From the NCBI GenBank assembly GCA_019745325.1, contig JAIETK010000010.1, positions 62,001-126,000 on the forward strand: 64,000 nt of DNA, written 5' to 3'. Positions within the stretch are counted from its first letter, which is position 1, and the number at the start of each line of letters is the position of its first letter. Shown piece by piece: positions 45,628 to 53,916 of the stretch. Under the pieces are notes generated by a model that did not search any database, was not told the origin of the DNA, and saw only the letters and a program-made list of their open reading frames with translations. The stretch is from Nitrosomonas sp. GTDB taxonomy: Bacteria; Pseudomonadota; Gammaproteobacteria; Burkholderiales; Nitrosomonadaceae. A program made the position numbers and the translations under genes.

Positions 45628-45659
45628 AGTATACGTCGTGCTAAAGTATACGACGTATA
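45628..45659. promoter_or_regulatory. TetR operator palindrome in the divergent promoter region
   Basis: GTATACGTCG at 45628-45637 and CGACGTATAC at 45650-45659 are perfect inverted repeats of ten bases, with a 12-base spacer that itself contains an extra AGTATAC half. This dense symmetric site lies between divergent tetR and the glycosyltransferase gene. Confidence 0.8.
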
Positions 45660-45686
45660 CCTATCAAAGGTCAATGAGGTTGAGAT

Positions 45687-46919
45687 ATGAAATTTACTGT
45701 CGTCACTTATGGCACTGAAGGCGATACCCGTCCGCTGGCGGCGCTGAGTCGTGCGCTGATGGATAATGGTCATGAAACGCTGATGCTGGCCGATCCCGGT
45801 ACTTTCGAGTCGATTCACGCTTTGAATGTGCCGGTGCAAGCACTGTCCGGCGATATCCGGAAAAGCTTGGCCGCGGGCATGGCGGGGCCAAACACGATGC
45901 CGCGGAAATCCGGTTTTAAGGATACCGCCAAGCTTTTGGCGAATATTGCCAACGAGAACACCTCAGCCTGGATGGCCGAGCTTTTGGCGAGTGCGCGTGG
46001 CAGCGATGCAATCATTTTTTCCGGGATGGCCGGTTTCGTGGCTCTTTCAGTTGCCGAACGTCTGAATATTCCTGCGATTGGTGCAGCTTTAATCCCGATG
46101 ACGCCGACGTGTGAATTTCCTTCTCCCTTTCTGCCGCCTAATTGGGTACCGGACCGGTTGAACCGTGCCAGTCACAATCTCGTGAATGGCATGTTTTGGC
46201 GAGCATTTAAGGACAAGTTGAATGAAGCGAGAGCAACGGTTTGCGGCTTGCCTGCACGTAACAAGCTTTGGATCGATTTTCCGCTGCTTTATGGCATTTC
46301 TCCCAGTTTGCTGCCACAGCCGACCGATTGGCCGGCGCATATCCGCATGTGCGGACAGTGGTTGCAACCGGCAGGATCTTGGATACCGCCCAATCAATTG
46401 GAGGATTTCTTGCATGCAGGACCGCCGCCGCTATACATTGGGTTTGGCAGCATGAGCGGATTTGATCAAAAGCAGATGCTCGATACCTTGGTACGGTCGC
46501 TCAATGGCCGTCGTGCGCTTTTCTATCCGGGGTGGAACGGTTTGGAACAAAGCGCGCTGCCCTGCAACATTCTTGCGATAGGTAATGTGCCGCACGATTG
46601 GCTATTCCCGCAGACTGCCGCAGTTATTCATCATGGCGGAGCAGGCACTACACATTCAGCGACACGTGCAGGAAAGTCTTCCATTGTCGTGCCTTTCATC
46701 GGCGATCAATTCTTTTGGGCTGACCAGCTGGCCAAACTGGGTATTGCACCAGCCCCTGTCACAGTTTCCAAACTGAATGCGCCTGTACTGACGAAAGCCA
46801 TTGAGTATGCCGAGCATGCGGAAGTTAGAGCGCGCGCTGCTGCATTGGGCGATGCAATTAGCAAGGAAAATGGTCTGGCGATGGCGGTGCGCATCGTCCA
46901 AGATCTGTGTCGAAACTAA
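45687..46919 (+). CDS. GT1-family glycosyltransferase (UGT/macrolide or sterol type)
   Basis: This 410-residue enzyme has the two Rossmann halves of a GT-B glycosyltransferase. It opens KFTVVTYGTEGDTRPLAALS, as do UDP-glucose:sterol and antibiotic glycosyltransferases. The donor-binding motif IHHGGAGTTHSATRAGKS is at about residues 315-333. The acceptor is unknown. It is the first gene of a tetR-controlled cassette; a hydrolase and a flavin monooxygenase follow by 10 and 18 bases. The acceptor might be a lipid, a polyketide or a toxic aromatic compound. Confidence 0.9.
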   Translation: MKFTVVTYGTEGDTRPLAALSRALMDNGHETLMLADPGTFESIHALNVPVQALSGDIRKSLAAGMAGPNTMPRKSGFKDTAKLLANIANENTSAWMAELLASARGSDAIIFSGMAGFVALSVAERLNIPAIGAALIPMTPTCEFPSPFLPPNWVPDRLNRASHNLVNGMFWRAFKDKLNEARATVCGLPARNKLWIDFPLLYGISPSLLPQPTDWPAHIRMCGQWLQPAGSWIPPNQLEDFLHAGPPPLYIGFGSMSGFDQKQMLDTLVRSLNGRRALFYPGWNGLEQSALPCNILAIGNVPHDWLFPQTAAVIHHGGAGTTHSATRAGKSSIVVPFIGDQFFWADQLAKLGIAPAPVTVSKLNAPVLTKAIEYAEHAEVRARAAALGDAISKENGLAMAVRIVQDLCRN

Positions 46920-46929
46920 GAGGGTCAAC

Positions 46930-47811
46930 ATGATTGATACGCATACTCTTAAACTAAACGATGACAGGACGCTGGCTTATGCATGTTACGGCCGGGCCGA
47001 AGGGAAACCGCTGTACTTCATTCATGGCTTTCCCGGCAGCCGTTATCAAGCTGCACTAATTCACGAACAAGCTAAATCCGCGGGGGTTTTCGTAGTTGCA
47101 CCGGAACGGCCGGGCTTTGGAAAATCAACATTGCTGCCGAAGCGGAAAATTACCGATTGGCCGAATGATATGTGCCAGCTTGCAGATGCACTCGGGCACG
47201 CAAAATTTGGCGTGCTCGGTACTTCCTGCGGTGGGCCTTATGCGCTGGCGTGCGCCTACAGTGTTCCGTCACGGCTAAACTTTGTTGGTGTGGCGGCGGG
47301 AATGGCACCGAGACAAGATGCCGCCCTTCGCAAGGGTGAATTGCCCATGCTCAAAGCGATGTTCGCGCTTGCACGTATTCATCCTTGGTTGATTGCCCCT
47401 TTGATGCTTATAGATCGCATGATGTTAATGCGCGATGCGCAGAAAGCAGTCAAGGTGCTGGCCGGGATGCTGACCGAACCAGACCGCCGATTGCTTGCGA
47501 GCGATACAATGGCATTGACTCGCTTTAGCGTAAGCCTAAAGGAAGCCTATGCGCCGGGAATCGGTGGCGCCATGCAGGATGCCGCGCTGATTGCGCGAGA
47601 TCACGGTTATCCCTTGGAAAAGATACGGATACCGGTTCATTTATATCAGGGCGGTAACGATCGGCATATTCCGCCTGCAATGGCCGGATACATGGCGGCC
47701 CGGATTCCGGATGCCAGTCTCAAATTTTTTCCGGAGGATGGACACCTGTCGATACTGGTGAATCGCGCAGCAAAAGTCTTCAGTGATTTTGCGGCAAGTA
47801 CCTCAAATTGA
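46930..47811 (+). CDS. Alpha/beta hydrolase
   Basis: This 293-residue hydrolase has the oxyanion segment YFIHGFPGSR, the nucleophile elbow GTSCGGPY (Ser in GxSxG) and a C-terminal DGHLSIL with the catalytic His. I chose the ATG at 46930, with AGAGGG eight bases ahead; the frame extends upstream only into the preceding gene. It lies 10 bases after the glycosyltransferase stop. Substrate unknown; ester or lactone hydrolysis is likely. Confidence 0.88.
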   Translation: MIDTHTLKLNDDRTLAYACYGRAEGKPLYFIHGFPGSRYQAALIHEQAKSAGVFVVAPERPGFGKSTLLPKRKITDWPNDMCQLADALGHAKFGVLGTSCGGPYALACAYSVPSRLNFVGVAAGMAPRQDAALRKGELPMLKAMFALARIHPWLIAPLMLIDRMMLMRDAQKAVKVLAGMLTEPDRRLLASDTMALTRFSVSLKEAYAPGIGGAMQDAALIARDHGYPLEKIRIPVHLYQGGNDRHIPPAMAGYMAARIPDASLKFFPEDGHLSILVNRAAKVFSDFAASTSN

Positions 47812-47829
47812 ACCAGGAGAAGATATCTC

Positions 47830-48993
47830 ATGAAAACTGACGTACTCATCGTAGGCGCCGGCCCGACCGGCTTGGCATTGGCCCTATCGCTTAAAAAAGC
47901 AGGTATCGATTGCATCGTTGTTGAGCGCAGGCTGGATATTCAGAACACATCGAGAGCGGCGGTCATCCATGCGCATACGTTGGATGTGCTTGAAGAACTC
48001 GGCGTAACGCGGCCACTGATCGAAAACGGTTTGAAACTTACTCGCTTTTGTATGCGCGATCGCAGCCAGAAGCTGTTGCAATTGAATTTCGATAAACTGC
48101 CGACCGGGCATCCATTTCTTCTGATGATTCCGCAGGATCGCACTGAACGGATTCTGCTCGAAGCTTTATTGGAAGCAGGCGGGGCGGTGTTCTGGGGTTC
48201 CGCCGCTGAAGCGATAGAGCAGACGCCGGAGGGCGTGACGGCACGGATTGCAGGTACGGGTTCCGGCATCATTCAGGCACGGTATGCAGTCGGTGCTGAC
48301 GGTATGAACAGCCTGGTGCGGCAAGCGGCCGGTATTGGTTTTGCGGGTGGAACCTACGAGGAGTCTTTTATACTCGCGGATGTCGACATACAATGGCCGC
48401 TGGGGCAAAGCGAAGTGTCGCTGTTCTTGTCGCCTGAAGGCATGGTCGTGGTGGCACCGCTTCCCCAAGAAAATCGTTATCGCATCGTCGCGGCGGTTGA
48501 TGTGGCGTCGGAACATCCGCAGATTGCGGATATACAAACATTGATCAATACTCGCGGCCCGGAAAGTGATATCGAAATCCGAAGCATGATCTGGAGTTCA
48601 CGCTTCCGGGTACATCACCGGGTGGCCGAACACTATCGCGAAGGGCGGTTGTTTTTGATGGGTGATGCCGCACACGTGCACAGTCCGGCCGGCGGGCAAG
48701 GCATGAACACAGGGCTCGTGGATGCCTGTTTTCTCGGCCGCATTTTGGCCGACGTCATATCGGGACGCTGTGACGAACGTCATCTTGATCGCTATGAATT
48801 CAAACGCAAACCGGCGGCGGAAGAGGTTCTGCGGATTACGGGGCGGTTGATGGGGATGGCCACGATGCAAAATATTGTGAAACGCCGTGCACGAAACATC
48901 GTTTTGCGCATCATGGACCGGTTGCCGCCGTTGAAGCATAAGCTGGAAATGAATCTCTCGGGATTAAGCCGTAAGCATGCCGCCAGAATCTAA
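47830..48993 (+). CDS. FAD-dependent aromatic monooxygenase (PHBH/UbiH-type)
   Basis: This 387-residue flavoprotein has the FAD-binding loop VGAGPTGLALAL at residues 8-19, the second FAD motif GDAAHVHSPAGGQGMN near residue 278 and an intervening DG motif (GADGMNSLVRQAAG). These belong to the class A hydroxylases that add oxygen to aromatic rings and to several antibiotics. It is the third gene of the cassette. The stop TAA is the first part of repeat copy F (CTAAGG), so the true C-terminus may be shortened by the insertion. NADPH and substrate specificity are not visible. Confidence 0.9.
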   Translation: MKTDVLIVGAGPTGLALALSLKKAGIDCIVVERRLDIQNTSRAAVIHAHTLDVLEELGVTRPLIENGLKLTRFCMRDRSQKLLQLNFDKLPTGHPFLLMIPQDRTERILLEALLEAGGAVFWGSAAEAIEQTPEGVTARIAGTGSGIIQARYAVGADGMNSLVRQAAGIGFAGGTYEESFILADVDIQWPLGQSEVSLFLSPEGMVVVAPLPQENRYRIVAAVDVASEHPQIADIQTLINTRGPESDIEIRSMIWSSRFRVHHRVAEHYREGRLFLMGDAAHVHSPAGGQGMNTGLVDACFLGRILADVISGRCDERHLDRYEFKRKPAAEEVLRITGRLMGMATMQNIVKRRARNIVLRIMDRLPPLKHKLEMNLSGLSRKHAARI

Positions 48994-49140
48994 GGAAACG
49001 CTGATTAATTGACTGCACGAGCGAATCACTTCGTTACGCGGTACTCGCATCCTCGCCTATCATGTTGATATGTCTCGATTGCTGCGTTCCATGTGCCTCG
49101 TGCTTCATCTCATTCGTTGAATTAATCAGTGTTTCCCTAA
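48990..49140 (+). repeat. 150-bp MITE-like repeat, copy F
   Basis: The copy starts CTAAGGAAACGCTGATTAAT and ends AATCAGTGTTTCCCTAA, with an interior close to copies B and D in the same direction. Its first bases overlap the end of the monooxygenase gene and supply its stop codon. About 120 bases without a gene follow, up to the M14 gene. Confidence 0.92.
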
Positions 49141-49260
49141 AGTATCGCTGGATGCAAACAGACTGTCGAGGTAAGTAGCAGTCGGTTTTCATCGCGCGGT
49201 GCGGTAGTTCGACAGTGCGGTTTCAAGTAACATCTGAATTTTCAAATCATCGGGATCCCG

Positions 49261-50307
49261 GTGAATCAGTTATCGACAATGCGCGCACCCTCTACTATCA
49301 ACCGGTTGTTTCCCGAGCTGGAACAAATTGAAGCTATTATTCAGGAAAGCAATGCAACGAGCTTGACCAGCAGGGCGCTCTGCTGGGTGCCATGTGGTGA
49401 TGACCTGCTGCCGGTGTATGCGCTGACACTCGGCAACCGTGATCCGGGGGTGCCATGCGTGACGTATGTCGCCGGTGTTCATGGACTGGAGCGTATCGGT
49501 ACGCAGGTTGTTATTGCGTATCTCGAGGGATTGCTGGAACGGCTGAAGTGGGATCGGATTTTTGCAGACATTTTGCAACGGGTGCGGATAAATTTTCTGC
49601 CGATTGTCAATCCCGCCGGAATGCTGAATAACACCCGCGCCAATTCACAAGGCGTCGATTTGATGCGTAATGCGCCGCTTGATAGCCATGAGAAAACCAT
49701 TTTGTTGGCTGGCGGACACCGGATTTCACCGGTTTTGCCGTGGTACCGCGGCAAGCGCAACGAGCCGATGCAACTGGAAGCGCAAGCGTTGTGCGATTTC
49801 ATCGCGCAGGAAGTGTTTCCGGCGCCGTTCAGTCTGGTGCTCGATTGCCACTCCGGTTTCGGTTTCCGCAATCAAATCTGGTTTCCGTATGCCCGCAGCC
49901 GGCTGGAGCCGATCAAGCATCTGAAGGAGGTATGCTACTTGCGCAACTTGTTCATGCAAACCTACCCGCATCAGGATTATCTGTTCGAGCCGCAATCGCA
50001 GCATTATCTGGTGCACGGCGATTTATGGGATTATCTGTATTTGCAGTCGCTGGAAAACGGTTCAACTTTTTTGCCGCTAACGCTGGAAATGGGTTCGTGG
50101 CGCTGGATTCGCAAGAATCCGCTGCAACTGCGGCAGTTGCTCGGCCTGTACCATCCGATCAAACCGCACCGGCTCAACCGGGTATTGCGAAGCCATTTGA
50201 TCCTAATGGAATTCTTGCTGCACGCCACATTGTCATACCAAAACTGGCTCGACCGCAGCGACGCGAAGCAATTGGAGCAGCAAGCCCTGGCGTTATGGTA
50301 CCCATGA
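49261..50307 (+). CDS. M14-family zinc carboxypeptidase / succinylglutamate desuccinylase-like
   Basis: This 348-residue protein has the zinc site of the M14 family: GVHGLERIG gives His and Glu and DCHSGFG gives the second His. Members cut C-terminal or N-acyl residues from peptides or amino acids. The start is a GTG at 49261, without a strong ribosome site; an ATG at 49279 is an alternative. The stop overlaps the start of the following hydrolase (ATGA). The pairing with an alpha/beta hydrolase recurs in related bacteria but the substrate is unknown. Confidence 0.82.
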   Translation: MNQLSTMRAPSTINRLFPELEQIEAIIQESNATSLTSRALCWVPCGDDLLPVYALTLGNRDPGVPCVTYVAGVHGLERIGTQVVIAYLEGLLERLKWDRIFADILQRVRINFLPIVNPAGMLNNTRANSQGVDLMRNAPLDSHEKTILLAGGHRISPVLPWYRGKRNEPMQLEAQALCDFIAQEVFPAPFSLVLDCHSGFGFRNQIWFPYARSRLEPIKHLKEVCYLRNLFMQTYPHQDYLFEPQSQHYLVHGDLWDYLYLQSLENGSTFLPLTLEMGSWRWIRKNPLQLRQLLGLYHPIKPHRLNRVLRSHLILMEFLLHATLSYQNWLDRSDAKQLEQQALALWYP

Positions 50308-51068
50308 ACCGTCCGGCGCATTTCGTGCTGCTGCGGGGCTTGTGGCGCGAAGCGCGGCACTGGGGAGAATTTCCCGGTCATTTGCAGCAACAATTTCCCG
50401 GCGCGCTGATCAGCACGCCGGATATTCCCGGCAACGGTTTGCGTAATCAGGAAATCAGCCCGGATACCATTGCCGGCATGACCGATGCACTGCGCCAGCA
50501 AGTTAATCTGAGCCAACCGGTCCGGCTGATCGCTTTGTCGATGGGCGGCATGATCGCGATCGACTGGATGACGCGCTATCCCGCCGAAATCGAAGCCGCC
50601 GTGCTGATCAATACCAGCGCCAGACCGCTATCGCCGTTTTATCATCGCTTGCGCTGGACGGCTTATCCCTTTGCTCTACCTATGATCTTTCGTTCCGCTA
50701 CGCAAAGGGAAGCCGATATTCTGCGCCTGACTTCCAATCGCCATCCGCACGATACAAAACTGCTTGAATCCTGGCAACAATGGCAACGGCAAAACCCGGT
50801 GTTGCCCGTCAGCGCCAGAAACCAATTGCTTGCCGCCATGAAATTTTCAGTGATAGTCAAACCGCAGCAACCGCTATTGGTCGTCACCAGCCGGGCGGAC
50901 CGGCTGGTGGATTACCGCTGCAGCCGCAAACTGGCGCAGATCTGGAATGCGGATTATGTGGAACATGAATCCGCCGGACATGATTTGCCGCTGGATGAGT
51001 CGGAGTGGTTGGTTCAAATCATTAGACGATGGTTTGATTTGGGGATAGATATTCAGATTTGGAAATAG
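50304..51068 (+). CDS. Alpha/beta hydrolase (BioH-like)
   Basis: This 254-residue hydrolase has the nucleophile elbow ALSMGGM (about residue 77), an Asp in SRADRLVDY and the catalytic His in SAGHDLP. I chose the ATG at 50304, which overlaps the M14 stop (ATGA). Another ATG lies nine bases before. A longer frame that extends to 49740 is a shadow of the M14 gene. Function unknown beyond hydrolase. Confidence 0.85.
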   Translation: MNRPAHFVLLRGLWREARHWGEFPGHLQQQFPGALISTPDIPGNGLRNQEISPDTIAGMTDALRQQVNLSQPVRLIALSMGGMIAIDWMTRYPAEIEAAVLINTSARPLSPFYHRLRWTAYPFALPMIFRSATQREADILRLTSNRHPHDTKLLESWQQWQRQNPVLPVSARNQLLAAMKFSVIVKPQQPLLVVTSRADRLVDYRCSRKLAQIWNADYVEHESAGHDLPLDESEWLVQIIRRWFDLGIDIQIWK

Positions 51069-51186
51069 ATATTCAAGATACAACCGAAGAATTAATCACA
51101 TTCGAGTCAATTGTGATGTGGTTTTATATGTGTTTTGAGTAACGGCTTGCAGAACAACTTCGATGCTTAGTTATATGTGTATTTCT

Positions 51187-51885
51187 TTAATTTTTTCGCG
51201 AGATGTAGATCGTCAAACTAAGAATAACTAGGCTTAGTGTGGCAAAAACTTGGAAGAAAACAAAGTTGGCAAGTAGTGTGTACTCATTTTTAAAAGCATA
51301 TCCAATATTTGTCAATGTACCCACAAATAAAGATAGTGTTATAGATTCAGACTTTCCAACGACTAAGCAATGAGCATAATAAACGGGTATTGATAGAAAA
51401 AATATTTCTATATAACTACGAAAGGCGAGCTTAATTCGAGAATACTTACTAAGGCCGCTTTTATTCCGAGGTCGAGCAAAAACATCACCCCCAAACGCAA
51501 AGCTGATTTCAAATGTTCTCGATATATATCGAATAGCAGCTAGTGCCCAAATTAGTTGAACAAGAAAAGAGGGGCAATTCTGTTGATCAGGAAATAGTGC
51601 AAGAATACAAAGAGCAATGGTGACATAGCAATTATGCTTGTTATTCGAGACAATAAATCTTCTTCGTGCATGCAGCTTGTGCTCTGGGAAACTATCAATG
51701 CGGTTCTTGAAGCAGTGTGCAAGCCAATAACCTGGACTAATAATAAGAGTCCATTCTTTTCCAGTTTTCCACTCAGGGAGAAATAATCCTGTTGGTTCCT
51801 TTTTCTTGGGATAGCCTGCTTTTCGTACTGCATATTCAACAAGCCAGTAAATTGGGATTGCTAGAATATAGGCAATAATTGTCAT
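51187..51885 (-). CDS. Hypothetical multi-pass membrane protein, AT-rich
   Basis: The 232-residue protein has about five hydrophobic segments, including a start MTIIAYILAIPIYWLVEYAV and a C-terminal FVFFQVFATLSLVILSLTIYI. I find no family match. The gene and its surroundings (about 51.1-52.1 kb) are clearly richer in A+T and use different codons from the neighbours, which suggests recent transfer. It lies alone between oppositely oriented genes. Confidence 0.65.
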   Translation of the reverse strand: MTIIAYILAIPIYWLVEYAVRKAGYPKKKEPTGLFLPEWKTGKEWTLIISPGYWLAHCFKNRIDSFPEHKLHARRRFIVSNNKHNCYVTIALCILALFPDQQNCPSFLVQLIWALAAIRYISRTFEISFAFGGDVFARPRNKSGLSKYSRIKLAFRSYIEIFFLSIPVYYAHCLVVGKSESITLSLFVGTLTNIGYAFKNEYTLLANFVFFQVFATLSLVILSLTIYISRKN

Positions 51886-52109
51886 GAAGTTAGGAAATTA
51901 AGGCGACGGAATTTTTGATTCTAGAAATGCGATTGATCTGGATGGGGCGCATGATAGTTGGTTAATTACACTGCGATCATATCTAAATCATTTTTAATCT
52001 TCAAATCAAAGATTAGTTGATCAGTATGAAGCAAAATATTTGATGTCATTATTTTGTCACATTAATCGCTTATTTTATCCAGCATTCAATTTCATAATGG
52101 AGTCATTGA

Positions 52110-53867
52110 ATGCTGGATGTCGATGCGATGTTGAAAGGTTACTTTCCGGGAGCGGTTACACAGGATGGCAAGCCGCTGATGAAGGCGGCATCTTCGTTGT
52201 TGAAGAAGGTGCTGCACCAGGATGAGATCAATCGCTTCATCGAGACGCACCGGCATTTGGAAGGGCTGGAGTTCAACGACGCGGTGCTGGAGCATTTCAA
52301 TTTCGCGTTTCAGGTTTCTAGCAAAGACCGGGTGCGGATTCCGGATCAGCGGCGGGTGCTGATCGTGGCCAACCATCCGCTCGGTTCCTTGGATGGCTTG
52401 GCGCTGCTGAAGCTGGTGTCGGAAATTCGCACTGATGTGAAAATCGTGGCGACCAGTTTGTTGAATTGCATCGATCCGCTGAAAAGCTTGTTGTTATCGG
52501 TGGATAATTTCTCCCAAGTTACAAAACATCGCGATAGCATGAATCAGATAGTCGCTGCGCTGGAGGCGGAGCAAGCGGTGATCGTTTTCCCTACCGGCGA
52601 GGTGTCACGCATTTCACCGCTGGGCGTGCGCGACGGCAAATGGAAGTCCGGCTTTATTTCGCTGGCGAAGAAAACCAAAGCGCCGATTGTGCCGGTGCAT
52701 ATCGGCGGCAAGAATTCCGCGATGTTTTATGGCTTGTCGAGCATTTACAAGCCGCTCGGTACGATGATGCTGGTCAACGAGATGTTCAATAAGCAAGGCG
52801 GCGAGATTTCGTTCCGCATCGGCAAGCCGATTCCGTGGGAGTCGATCGCGGCGATGGATTTGTCCAAAAAAGACGCGGCGAAGTTAATGCGCAAGCAAGT
52901 TTATCTGCTCGGAAAAAAGAAGAAAAAGGAGTTGTTCAAGCCGGTTGAGAACATCATTCATCCGGTGCGCACCAAGCAGATCCGCAAGGAATTGAAAGCG
53001 TCGCAGTTGATCGGCAAAACGCAGGACGGCAAGCATATCTACCTGTTCGACTATCAACCGAATTCCAGTGTGATGCGGGAAATCGGCCGGTTGCGGGAGT
53101 TGTCGTTCCGCCAAGTGCAGGAGGGTACCGGTAACGCCTTGGATATCGACAGTTACGATCGCTACTACCGTCACCTGATTTTGTGGGACGAGGACGAGCT
53201 GGAAATCATCGGTTCGTACCGCATCGGTGAAGTCGCGGAAATTCTTAAGACGCGAGGAGAAGACGGTCTTTACACGCACAGTTTGTTCAAGTTCGGCGCT
53301 GATTTTTTGCCCTACCTGCAACAATCGGTGGAACTGGGGCGCAGTTTCATCCAACCTCGTTATCAGAATAAACGCAGTTTGGATTATTTGTGGTACGGCA
53401 TTGGCGCTTATTTGCATCAATATCCGGAAATCCGTTATTTGACCGGGCCGGTATCGATGAGCACATCGCTGCCCAAAGCGGCGCAGCAGACAATCGCCGG
53501 TTTTTATCATTCCTTATTCGGCAATAACGAACCGCTCGTGGAACCAAGACTGCCATTTAGTTTCGACGCAGCCGGGGAATTTACCGGATACCGCAAAGTA
53601 GCCGATGAAGCTCAGTACAAACGGGCGATTGTAGCTTTAAAAGAGAGGCTGGATGAATTCGATGTCAAGGTGCCGGTGCTGTATAAACAGTATGTCGAAT
53701 TGTGCGAACCCGGCGGTTGCGAGTTTCTGGGGTTCAATATTGATCCACAGTTCTCAAATTGCGTCGATGCGCTGATTCTGGTGCATATCGATGCCATCAA
53801 GGAGAAAAAATTCCAGCGCTATATCGGCTGTCATGCGGAAAACGCGCGACAACGTCATTCAGCTTGA
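52110..53867 (+). CDS. OlsF-like bifunctional acyltransferase (ornithine lipid synthesis type)
   Basis: This 585-residue protein fuses two acyltransferases. The N-terminal half (about residues 60-290) is a PlsC-type lysophospholipid acyltransferase with NHPLGSLDG (the NHx4D motif) and FPTGEVSR. The C-terminal half (about 310-570) is a GNAT-like hemolysin-type domain similar to OlsB, with LRELSFRQVQEGTGNALDID and GAYLHQYPEIRYLTGPVS. The order matches OlsF, which alone makes ornithine lipids by N- then O-acylation. An acyl-ACP donor would be expected. A simple ordinary phospholipid acyltransferase is less likely because of the fusion. Confidence 0.82.
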   Translation: MLDVDAMLKGYFPGAVTQDGKPLMKAASSLLKKVLHQDEINRFIETHRHLEGLEFNDAVLEHFNFAFQVSSKDRVRIPDQRRVLIVANHPLGSLDGLALLKLVSEIRTDVKIVATSLLNCIDPLKSLLLSVDNFSQVTKHRDSMNQIVAALEAEQAVIVFPTGEVSRISPLGVRDGKWKSGFISLAKKTKAPIVPVHIGGKNSAMFYGLSSIYKPLGTMMLVNEMFNKQGGEISFRIGKPIPWESIAAMDLSKKDAAKLMRKQVYLLGKKKKKELFKPVENIIHPVRTKQIRKELKASQLIGKTQDGKHIYLFDYQPNSSVMREIGRLRELSFRQVQEGTGNALDIDSYDRYYRHLILWDEDELEIIGSYRIGEVAEILKTRGEDGLYTHSLFKFGADFLPYLQQSVELGRSFIQPRYQNKRSLDYLWYGIGAYLHQYPEIRYLTGPVSMSTSLPKAAQQTIAGFYHSLFGNNEPLVEPRLPFSFDAAGEFTGYRKVADEAQYKRAIVALKERLDEFDVKVPVLYKQYVELCEPGGCEFLGFNIDPQFSNCVDALILVHIDAIKEKKFQRYIGCHAENARQRHSA

Positions 53868-53916
53868 TATCCATGCGGTTTTGCTGCTTCCGGGGTGCTG
53901 ATGGCAGTGGCTGGCG

